Assembly: GCA_028456385.1 (NCBI GenBank)
Contig: JALNQF010000364.1
Location: 1-40,236, forward strand
Direction: 5' to 3'
Source of the DNA: Ophiosphaerella korrae
Taxonomy: Eukaryota > Ascomycota > Dothideomycetes > Pleosporales > Phaeosphaeriaceae
DNA: 40,236 nt
Below, one piece after another: positions 23,062 through 32,890 of the stretch (position 1 is its first letter; every line of letters starts with the position of its first letter). Position numbers and translations under genes: made by a program. Under the pieces are notes generated by a model. That model did no database searches. It was not told where the DNA came from and saw only the letters and a list, made by a program, of their open reading frames with translations.

Positions 23062-23633
23062 TATTATAGGCGTAATAAAAGAAATTAAGATAGAGCTAAT
23101 TAGTTTTAACTTAAGTTCTAATAAAGTATAAGATAAGTAGAGTAATAATCTAGATTAAGAAACTAACTATAACTTAGATATATAATATAGAATAATTTAT
23201 AAATATATATAATAGATTAGAGTAATCTATAAAGGTATATAATAAATTAATATAAGTATATAGTTCGTAGTAGTATATATTATAAAGATAGTATTAGTAA
23301 TTTATTTACTAACTACAAGTAATAATATACTAATATCGTAAGAATTATTTTATTATTTATAGCCTATTACTAAGATTATAAAATAAGCTTTTATTATTAA
23401 CATTTAATTTACTAATACTCTAATAGTAGTTATTGTCGCAAGTTAGAGCTTTGCTCTATACGATTCAGGTAAGCCCGCAGTAGTAAGCAAGCCGTACGAG
23501 CCGTTCGAGCTACTCTACTATATATAAGTAGCCTAGCTTAGATAGCTCTTTAATTAATAATTATCTCCTACTTATTCCTAAGCTCGCATCTCGCAACAGT
23601 TATATATAGTTAACGCTAAGTAACCTTATTATA
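23062..23633 (+). repeat. 3' LTR of copy D, interrupted by a 165-bp insertion
   Basis: Aligns with copy B LTRs at both ends (TATTATAGGCGTAATAA... and ...CTTATTATA). The palindromic array is shorter than in copy B. The LTR-like element at 23434-23598 plus a 5-bp duplication interrupts it. Removing these leaves about 402 bp. Its outer end abuts copy E sequence, so copy D appears to have inserted into copy E. Confidence 0.85.
23429..23603 (+). mobile_element. Short LTR-like element (165 bp), nearly free of RIP, with perfect 5-bp duplication
   Basis: The element is 23434-23598, starting TGTCGCAAG and ending CTCGCAACA (imperfect 9-bp inverted ends, TG..CA), flanked by gttat at 23429-23433 and 23599-23603. 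Unlike nearly everything around it, it keeps CpG, CpA and TpG. It is either a solo LTR of a small-LTR family or a very short non-autonomous unit. A mutated copy of exactly the same length lies inverted at 34759-34923. Its base composition marks it as a young insertion, or one too short for RIP to recognise. Confidence 0.9.
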
Positions 23634-25629
23634 CTTATAGTACTTTTTCTAGTAGTACTATATAGAATATTATATATATTCTTATTTTTTCTAGTAGTCT
23701 ATACTTAAATATAACTAGTAAAACTTTTTTCTTTACTTTATATTATTTTATCTTTATATAATCTAGTTTTTAACTTAATTATTTACTTTTAATAATTCTT
23801 TATACTAACTATACTATTTCCTATTTTTTAAATTAGAGTTTTTTTTTTTTTTTTATTATAGTATTTAATTAAATAATTTCATAAGAATTTTATATCTTAT
23901 TTTAGCTAATTATATTTTTTTTTTTTTTTTTTTAAAGTTTTCTCTTTCTAAAAACTAAGACTCTATATATTTTAGTATTTAGTATATATTAGAATTAAAT
24001 CTATAGTTTATAAAAAAAAGTATTACTTTTATTACTATATTCTTTATACTATTATATACTAACTATACTATAAGTAGTAACTATACCTAATTATTCTAGT
24101 TATAGTTAAAGTAGTATCTTAAGTATTATTCTACTTTCTAGTTTATACGTTCTAACTATCTATTTATTTATAAATAATACGGTATTAATATTTAATATTA
24201 TATTCTTAATTATACTATTATTATCTTTTATAGTTTTAATATAAATCTTATATCTTTATCTATAATAATTTTATATAGAATACTATACTAGCTAATTATA
24301 GTTCTTAGAACCTAATATATAGTAACTTCTATCTTACTTTTATTTTTATATAGTTTAAAGTATATATACTTTTTAAAGTTATTTACTATTATTAAGATTT
24401 TATTATACTTAACTCTTAATATTAAGTTTCTTAACTTAAGTAGATTTATAATAACGTCTATTATAATAACTTGTTATAGATATTTTAGTATTTTAACTAG
24501 TTATTATATTCTATATAATCTTATATTACTTCTTTTACTAGTTACTTTACTTTTATAATATAGTAATATTTTAAAAGCCTATTTAGTATTTTCTTAATTC
24601 TCTATAATTTATATACTAGTAAATTATAAAATTATTATATAAATTCTTTCTATATTATATATAAAATATACGTTTTTCTATAAGCTTTTATAAGTCTTTC
24701 TTAGATTTTTAGTTTTTCTATTTCTTAGAATCTTCTTGTATTTCTTTTTAAATCTATTTATCTAGCTTACTACTTTTTCTCTTAAGAATTATAGCTATTT
24801 TAAGTATATTTAAAACTAAATATCTATTTTTATTCTAAACTAAAAATATACTAGTAGTATTTATTTCTTTTTATAAATCTTGTCTTTTACTAAAAGTATT
24901 TATAAATTAGTTATTTTTTTCTTTTATATTTATAACATTAAAGTTAAATTTTAATAGATTTTTTTACTTTATTATATAGTATTATATTAAGTCTTTATTT
25001 ATTATAAATCTTATAAAGTTCTTATAGTTTATATAAACCTTTATTTAGTACTTTACTTTTTATAAGTATACTCTCTACTATTTAAATACTTTATAGATTA
25101 CTAGTATTTCTTTATTATAAATTAAGTAGTTAAGCTCTACTAGCTTTATTTTCTTAGAAAAGTATTTAACTAGGTATTTTTACTTAATAACCTAGTCTTT
25201 TTATATTAGTACTATTCTATAGACTAAATTTAATATATCGATTTTTACTATTACTAGTAACTCTAAGTTTTATATTCTAATAACTAGGTTTTCTATAAAC
25301 TTCTATTTAATCTTGTTAAATACTTTATTAAATTCTTAAGTCTATCTATCTAGTATATCTTTTTTTATAAGCTTTATTATAAGTTCTAATATTTTAGACT
25401 ATTTTACTATTAGCTCTTTATAAAAGTTTACTAATTTATAAAACTATTATACTTCTTATAAGTTTTTTAGTATTAGCTATTCTTATATTACTCTTATTTT
25501 ATTTAAGTTAATTTTAATTTTTTTTAGTTTAATAATAAATCTAAGAAAGTCTATTTCTTTTATATAGAACTTATATTTCTTTAACTTAAAAAATAATTTA
25601 TTCTCTACTAGTTTTTCTAAGACGTTATA
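23634..25629 (-). pseudogene. Family-1 copy E: RT, RNase H and integrase fragment
   Basis: Reverse-strand copy. Read from 25629 downwards it begins in the RT thumb region, passes RNase H (about 25290-24850), the linker, and integrase (about 24760-23700), and stops in the integrase C-terminal domain just before the chromodomain. Each end is another family-1 element: the copy D 3' LTR at the low end and the copy F 3' LTR at the high end. The missing 5' and 3' portions of this copy are not present in the window. T-rich on the + strand, with almost no CpA or TpG. Confidence 0.85.
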
Positions 25630-26078
25630 TATAATAAGGTTACCTATTATTAACTATAAGTAACTACTAAAAAGTATTAGTAGATTAAGAGTTAATAATA
25701 AAAGCTTATATAACAATTAGTAATAACTATAAATAATAGTTAATTTATATATATAATGTTAAGTATTAGCGTTTTAGGTTAGAGATTAGATTACTAGTAC
25801 TATCCTAATAATACGCATTTCTACTAACTATATACTTATAATATTTAGTTATCTTTATAGCTTTATAGGCGCTAAGTCTTATAAAGCTATAAAGTTCTAT
25901 AACTACTATCTTTATAGCTTTATATACGCTAAGCCTTATATAGCTATAAAGCTATTACGTATCTCTATTATAATTAACTTCTTAATTAACCTTATTATCC
26001 TATAGATTATACGTATTGTTATCTTCTATCTTAGGGTTAATTAGCTCTAATTAGTTTTCTTCTATTACTATTATAATA
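25630..26078 (-). repeat. 3' LTR of copy F
   Basis: 449 bp in reverse orientation. Its array at 25850-25953 is two imperfect palindromes built on CTTTATAGCTTTATA...TATAAAGCTATAAAG, unlike the arrays of copies B and C and unlike this element's own 5' LTR. Confidence 0.85.
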
Positions 26079-26740
26079 CTATTCCCTTCTCTATATAAGT
26101 TATTATTCTTCTAATCTAGAGCTAAAGTTATTAAACTTATTTCTTTATTAATCTCTAGTTCCTTACTACTCTCTATACCTTATTATTCTAAGTATAATAA
26201 AGTATTACTTACTAAATAGGTTACTTAAAATAGAGTTAAAATATTTCTTTATTCTTATTACGCTAAGCTTAAACTAATATACCTTATATCTTTAAAGAAT
26301 AGTAAGGCGTATAGTAAGTATATTTCTACTAATATTTAGTATTAATATACTCTATTAGGCGTTTCTCTTACTAAGTATAAGTATCTTATTACTATTATAT
26401 CTACTTCTTCTAAGTTATATAAGGAGAGCTATTAATAGAGCTTAAGTAAAATTATTATTATAGTTAGCTAATATAGAGTAAGCTTAGTATAACCTAATCT
26501 CTAAGACTACTTATAAAATAGTAAAACTTTAGGCGTATACTAAGCGCCTTTATAAGCTAATAGCTTATAACATTACTACGTTATCTATATAGTCTTGTAT
26601 ATTAGAGGTTAAAATAGACTTTAAGAACGTAGTAGAGGCTATCCTAGCTCCTATTATATTAAGCGCTCCTATTACCTCTCTATCTACTAATAGTATCGTA
26701 GATTTTCTTAGTTTACTATAAGGCGCTCTAGAAGGTTTTA
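26079..26740 (-). other. Post-pol region of copy F
   Basis: Reverse-strand counterpart of 21541-22189. Adjacent to the LTR the reverse frame reads K-E-L-E-I-N-K-E, then L-I-T-L-A-L-D, then R-E-G-N-S, matching copy B with several synonymous third-position changes. Farther upstream it is Leu/Ile-rich and unrecognised. Confidence 0.45.
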
Positions 26741-28298
26741 ATTTTAGAACTCCTCTAGTTTCTTAGAGTAATTAAGGTTATTTTCTAGTTTCTATATATT
26801 TTTCTATAGTTACCTTCTTCTATCTATACCTATCTATTTTACTAAGTAGTAATTTCTACTATTATAGAATTAATATACTAGAATTTCTTTAACTTTCTAT
26901 TCTTTCTATTCTCTATATATATCTACTTTATATACTAGTAGTTCTACGTTTTATAGTACTATTTTAAGTAGTACTACGTAAAAGGTTAGGTATATCTTTA
27001 TCTTACTTAGTAACTTTAATTTAAATATAACTAGTATAACTTCTTTCTTAATTTTATATAGTTCTGTCTTAACGTAATCTAATTTTAAACTTATTTGTTT
27101 ACTCTTAATATTTCTTCTTAGTAACTATACTTTTTCTCCCTCTTTAAATTAAGGTCCTTCCTAGTATTTCTTATTATAATACTTTACTATTTAATTATAT
27201 AGAATCTCTACGTCCTATCTTAGTTAATTATATATATCCTTAAGTCTATTTATAAGGTTTTTTCCTTTTAGAGACTAGGATTCTTCTAATCTTAGTATTT
27301 AGTATATATTAAGGTCGAATCTATAGTTTATAAAAAAAGGTAATATTTTTATTACTATATTCTTTACACTATTATACGCTAGCTATACTATAGGTAGTAA
27401 CTATACCTAGTTGTTCTAGTTATAGTTAAGGTAGTATCTTAGGTATTATTCTACTATCTAGTTTATACGTTCTAATTATCTATCTATTTATAAGTAGTAA
27501 GCTATTAATATTATATACTTAGTTCCTAGTTATACTATTATTATTCCCTATAGTTTTAATATAAATCTTATATCTTTATCTATAATAATCTTATCTAGAA
27601 GTCTATATTAACTAATTATAGTTCCTAGAACTTAATATATAGTAACCTCTATCTTACTTTTCTCTTTATATAGTTTAAAGTAGGTATACTTTATAAGCTT
27701 ATTTACTATTATTAGGATTCTATTATATTTAATTCTTAATATTAGATCTTTTAACTTAGGTAACTTTGTAATAAAGTCTATTGTAATAACTCTCTATAGT
27801 TATTCTAGTACTTTTACTAGTTATAGTATTCTATATAGTATGTATCTATTATATTTATTTCTATAATATTCTATACAATCTTATAGTACTTTAATTACTA
27901 ACTATCTTACTTTTAAGATATAGTAGTCTTATAGTAATCTATCTAGAGTTTTATTAATTTCTTAGTACCTATATACTAGTAGTTTATAAAATTATCTTAT
28001 AAACTCTCTTTATATCTTCTTTAAAATATATATTCTTCTATAAGCTTATATAAATCCTTTTTAGACTTCTAGTTTTTCTATTTCTTTAGATACTTTTTAT
28101 ATTATTTTCTAAATCTATTTATTTAGCTCGCTACTTGTTCTTTTAAGTATTATAGCTATTTTAGGTATATTTAAGACTAAGTATTCTTCTATATTCTTAA
28201 CTAGAACTATACTAGTTATATTTACTTCTTCTTATAAGTCTAGTCTTCTACTAAGAGTATCTACAAATTAGTTATCTTTCTCTATTCTCTAATTAATA
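26741..28298 (-). pseudogene. Integrase and chromodomain of copy F
   Basis: Read on the reverse strand: the RNase H-integrase linker near 28290, integrase from about 28100 to 26950, and the chromodomain at about 26905-26749, with the same order and spacing as copy B 20000-21540. It joins directly to post-protease sequence at about 28298, so RT and most of RNase H are gone. Stops are RIP-type. Confidence 0.85.
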
Positions 28299-30870
28299 TA
28301 TAGGTTAGTTATCTATAACTATAGTATTCTTAGGATTATATCCTATTTATTATTAATTGTTGTTATATCTATAACTATATTCTTAATTGTTGTTATATCT
28401 ATAACTATATTCTTAATAGTTATTATATCTATAACTATATTCTTAATTGTTATCCCTTCTAGTTCTAGCGTAGAGGGAACTATTTTAAACCTAATAGGTT
28501 CCTAGAATAGTTTTCTTTTAATTATACTTAGTTATCGAGGATACTTCTTTATTATATAACGTATTCTTTGTATTTCTATAAACTTCTTTAATATAAAGTG
28601 TCTTATAGCTCTACTATTAATTATTAGTTATACTTTCTTTTCTTAGTACGTACTTGTTTTTATAATATATAAGCCTCTTATACTTTCTAGCTATTCTTAC
28701 TTATATAATTTTATAAATTATCTATCTTTTTAAAGCTATAGCTTTACTTTAAGCTTATATTCTTTATATTTTAGATCTTTATTATACGTGTATTTATACT
28801 ATAGTCTTCTTTAGACGTATTTCTTAGATAATTTTAGTCTAGGCCTTACTACTATATATCCTTCTTCTATTATTATTTTTTATCCTTAGATATCTTCTAC
28901 TAGAATTACCTTTATATAATTATAACTCTTCCTTTATATAAGCTATACGTAGTTATTTACTTTAGAGTTTCTATATATAATATAATTCTTATCTAGGTAT
29001 AATAACTATAATACTTTAAAGTATACTAGATGTTTTAGGTCTATTATTACGTTATCCCCTTCTTAGTACTTATCTTTTCTAGGTATCTCTATTATTAGGA
29101 TATAGTATACTACTAGTATTCTTAGTATATAGGCTTTATTAATTTATTACGTTTTTCTTATAAGGAACTACTATTCTTTTTATATAGGTATTCTTTTTAC
29201 TATAGCTATATATTACTTTATCTATTCTTAAAATAGTATAAATTTTATTTCTTTAAAGTTATATTCTTTCTAGTCTTTATATACTTCTTCTATACTTATA
29301 ACTAGTAAGTATTTCTAAATAAACTTCTATTATTTATTTTATTCTTCTATATCTATTATTATATAGCTATTATAGCTATATATATCTAGCTAGGTATACT
29401 TTATACTTTTTATACTAACTTACTTCTTACTTTCTTATAATCTTTTAGAAGAAGCTATAGTAGTCTCTTTATTTAGTACTAGTTCTTTAGCCTAGATTAA
29501 TAGTATCTAAGGCTTTTCTCCTTCTAAGTCTTCTATTAGTAAGTCTATTATATAAGCTATTTCTTCTAGCTACGCTTTTATTCTCTCTTTTTTTACTACT
29601 ACTCTATTTTTTTATAAGAACTATTCTACTTCTTACTTACTAGAAAGATATATATAGTAGTTATTTTTATAATAAAAGGTTTAATAGAGTATTATATATT
29701 ATATTTCTTTACTCCTAGCTACTTTTTCTTAAAGTTTAGCTTATACTTTTAGTACTTCCTTTTTACCTTTAGTTATCTTTAACTAAGCTTCTTTATCTTT
29801 TTTATAGTCTTTACTTCTATAATCTTTTATAAAGTATCCTAGTTTTTTATATTTATAGTATACTATATCCTTCTTTTATTTAAATCTATAGTCTTTTAAG
29901 TAGTAGCTTCTCTTACTATAACTAAAGTATATAAAGTCTTTATTCTTCTTCTTTTTTTAATCTTTATTAGTGTTAAGGATTATAAAGTCTCTAACGTCTT
30001 AGTTTCTAAGTTAGCTTCTATACTTATTTTTCTTCTATTCTTAAAGATTATTATTAATTTATATTACCTATTACTTTAGAGCTTCTAGTATCCTAGGTTT
30101 CTCTATATAGATTATCTTGTATTAGATTTTTATATTTAATCTTTACTTAAATTATAATATTAGAGATACTTTATTCTATTCTATATTTTATAATAGTTAT
30201 TTAAATTATAATATATATTTAGAAATACTTTTACTTTATATAAGCCTTTTAAGTCTTTCTTTAGCTTATTAGGTAATATCTATATCTCTAAATACTACTC
30301 TTATTTATTTAGTAAAGTATTTATAACTTCTAAAGATAGCTTTAGTTTTATCTTTCTATATTATTAGAGCGTATATAGTATAATTTATCTAGTAAAGTTT
30401 AAACTATCTTCTTATATCTCTTTTAAGGTATATTTTAATATATATTACTTTCTTTTCTTCTATATTAAAGTATAGTACTTATATATCTATCTATAGCTAT
30501 ACTACTTCTATAAAAGATTTTAGGTTTTCTCTTATTCTATTAAATTTCTTAAGTATAGGTATCTTAGGTAGTTTCTTTGTTGTACTTATCTTTAATTATT
30601 AGGTAATTAGTTCTATCTAGTTCTAACCTTTAATAATAGCTTTAATTTATACTTTATTTTACTTTAAATAGTTTTATAGTTCTTTGTTTTATATCTCTAA
30701 AGCGTTAATTACTATCTTTATATCTTCTTTCTTTAAGATTACCTTCTAAATAGTATTATCTAACTTATAACTACTTATAAGTACTTTAACTTCTTTTTTA
30801 GTTAAACTTTCTACTATTATATTAGCTAGACTATACACTACTTACGCTTTACTTCTCTTAATATCTAAAT
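28299..30870 (-). pseudogene. gag and protease of copy F
   Basis: Reverse-strand gag-pol N-terminal part. The protease active-site box (D-S-G-A-T, now N-S-R-A-I) lies at about 28605-28625, with a triplicated 30-bp segment downstream at 28353-28442. Zinc knuckles lie at about 29800-29870 and 29900-29945. The gag core runs upstream to about 30870, just inside the 5' LTR. It aligns with copy B 16052-18600 throughout. With RT missing, this copy could not have moved autonomously even before RIP. Confidence 0.87.
28353..28442 (-). repeat. Triplicated 30-bp in-frame segment within copy F pol
   Basis: Three head-to-tail 30-bp units (28353-28382, 28383-28412, 28413-28442) plus the start of a fourth. 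On the reverse strand each encodes N-I-V-I-D-I-T-T-I-N-like residues, present once in copies A, B and C. The length preserves the frame. Confidence 0.93.
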
Positions 30871-30878
30871 TAGTAAGG

Positions 30879-31815
30879 TGTAATAAGGTTACCTATTATT
30901 AACTTGTTAGATAAGTTGTATAATTAGATACTCGATACGTAATTAGATACGCGATTACATATACAATTGCTAAGCCGCTAACCTTACTATAGCTAAAAAG
31001 ATTATAGCTTTAACTATTACAAATAAAGGAATTAAATAAAGAATCTTATATATAAGAAGATAGACTATATTAGTATAACTAATATAATAAAGAAACTAGT
31101 ACCTTAATAGAAAGGGTGTTAAGAATCTAGCTTACTACTATCTTAAGAGACTTAGCTAAGACTACTATATTATAGATATATAGATAGAGCGTAAGGCTAG
31201 AAATAGATAGTAGAATTAATCTACTTAGTTTATACCTAGTACTATTAAGTTATAAGTAATTAATCTAAAAAAGGGCTTTTCTAAAAGCCTTAGTATCTCT
31301 CTCTAATAAGGCTTTTATATAGCTATTATAAAAAAGCCTTTTTATTAAACTATTATAACTTCTTTTAAATCTAATATAACTACAAGTAACTACTAGGAAG
31401 TATTAGTAGATTAAGAGTTAATAACAAAAGCTTATATTATAATTAGTAATAACTATAAATAATAGTTAATTTGTATATATAATATTAAGTATTAGCGTTT
31501 TAGGTTAGAGATTAGATTACTAATATTATCTTAATAATACTTATTGTATTAACTATATAGTAATATTATCTTAGTAACTTCGTTACTTTATATTTACTAA
31601 GATCGCGAATTTACAAATTTATTATATAATTACTTTGTAACTTTGTATTTACTAAGATTATAAATTTATAAATTTATTATATATCTAGATTGTAGTTAGT
31701 TTTCTAATTAAGCTTATTATCTTATAAGTTATTACTCTACTCCTCTTATACTTTGTAAGTAGCTAAGTCTAGACTAATTAGCTCTATCTTAGTTTCTCTT
31801 ATTACTACTATAATA
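30879..31815 (-). repeat. 5' LTR of copy F, interrupted by solo LTR 2
   Basis: About 460 bp of LTR once the 472-bp insertion and its duplication are removed. The inner end TGTAATAAGG is next to the gag leader. The array at about 31575-31684 is two copies of a roughly 55-bp unit containing TTTACTAAGAT...AATTTA(C/T)AAATTTATTATAT. Confidence 0.85.
30900..31381 (+). repeat. Solo LTR (472 bp) with 5-bp target duplication, insertion 2
   Basis: The LTR is 30905-31376, starting TGTTAGATAAG and ending TCTAATA, with the perfect duplication taact at 30900-30904 and 31377-31381. Same length and orientation as 1681-2152 and collinear throughout. It keeps a few CpG/TpG that the first copy has lost, and the reverse is also true elsewhere, so the two were mutated independently. 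Confidence 0.93.
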
Positions 31816-32508
31816 TAATATTAGTATATAAATAAGAGATATAAGAAATAACTTCTTTATACGTCTTTCTCCTTTTAAGGAGTAAATTCCTAGAGCTTAA
31901 AAAGAGCTCTAATTAACTAATAATACTTATTAAGTAGTAGTAGTAGTTACTAGGGTTAAAGAAGTTAACTATTTTTAGAGTTAAAATCGTTATTTATAGA
32001 GTATAAAGCTTAGGTTTTTACTAATTTTAGTATAAAATTAAGACTTATATAACTTTTATATATAAAACGTATTAACTATAAACTTTTTTTTACTACTTCT
32101 ACTTTATACTAATAAAATTAAACCTAAAAGTATTTATATATAGTATAAAAGAAAGTAAAGTTAATACTACTAAGTAACTTAATAGTACTAGATCTCTATA
32201 TAGATACTTACTATAGATATAAGCTTTATAATAAGTAGGTTTGTTAATATAGGAGACCTAGTAAGCCTAATATTTATAAGTATTAAGAAGTAGGCAGCGT
32301 AGAGTAGCCCTAGCTAGGAATTTAGTAGCTAGTTATAAATTCTATAATAGTAAACTAGACCTATACGTAACTAGTTATAAAAGAGTATAGTAGTTATAGC
32401 TATAGTACTAGGGTAAGCCTTAACTTAAAGAGAGTTTTATACTTACTAGCTAAAGTAAACTACTTCTACTATTTTTTATACTATAATTTAGCTTAGCTAG
32501 TAGTAAAG
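31816..32508. other. Unassigned RIP-mutated stretch beyond copy F
   Basis: About 690 bp with no recognisable domain on either strand. It lies downstream of the copy H chromodomain on the reverse strand, so it could be the 3' untranslated region and LTR of that element, but no second LTR is available for comparison. Short runs such as ccttttaaggagtaaattcctagag make small inverted repeats. Copy E does not resume here, contrary to what a simple insertion of copy F into copy E would predict. Confidence 0.4.
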
Positions 32509-32890
32509 TTTTTTAATTACGCTTTAAAAGGCCTTTTTATACTTACTAATAGCTAGAGTACTTTTACTAGGTTATATCTTTATTAGAGCTCTATTTTAAG
32601 TATATAGTTAGTATTTTAAACTTTTTTAAGTAGTTCTAGTAAAAGATAAAAGTAGTAATTACGCCTTATAAGAGGCGTTTTTATACCTATTAATAGTTTT
32701 AGGCTTATCTAAGTAGTTCGAATAAGAGCTAAAAGTAGTAATTACGCTTTAGAGAGAGCTTTTTTATACTTATTAGTAGGTTAAAGTACTTTAATAAGTT
32801 ACGTCTTTATTAAAGCTCTATTTTTTAGGTATATATAGAGTTAGTAGTTTATCTTTCTTTAGGTAGTTCTAGTAAAAGTTAAAAGTAGCT
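32509..32890 (-). repeat. Tandem repeat of the copy H pol tail (about 150-bp units)
   Basis: Three imperfect head-to-tail units (about 32509-32655, 32656-32739, 32740-32890). The middle one is shortened to about 84 bp. Each carries AATTACGCTTTA...GCxTTTTTATACxTA and ends GTAGTTCTAGTAAAAGxTAAAAGTAG. The last motif lies in the coding sequence just after the chromodomain on the reverse strand, so the repeats are duplications of the extreme C-terminus of pol and the sequence beyond it. Confidence 0.7.

Larger units (their letters stand above)
25630..31815 (-). mobile_element. Family-1 copy F, internally deleted, with unlike LTRs
   Basis: Reverse-strand element. On the + strand the order is 3' LTR (25630-26078), purine-tract complement (ctattcccttctct), chromodomain, integrase, protease, gag, 5' LTR (30879-31815, containing solo LTR 2). 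About 1.4 kb corresponding to RT and RNase H of copy B is missing, with a junction near 28298. The two LTRs share their inner 200 bp but carry entirely different central arrays, and the flanks ttata (25625-25629) and taata (31816-31820) are not convincing duplicates. Copy F is therefore probably a recombination product. Confidence 0.85.

Noticed and set aside
25700..26000. rho-independent-type hairpins or tRNA-like folds in the palindromic LTR arrays
   Set aside because: They are tandem inverted repeats in a eukaryotic LTR. No cloverleaf, B-box or A-box pattern fits.
23634..31815. A large inverted duplication of the 14627-22646 region
   Set aside because: The reverse-strand copies E and F have their own LTRs, a different internal deletion and different arrays from B and D, so they are separate insertions of one family.
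31816..31900. Copy E resuming after copy F, which would make F a simple insertion in E
   Set aside because: The sequence after 31815 does not align with the RT region expected from copy B, and the 5-bp flanks do not match.
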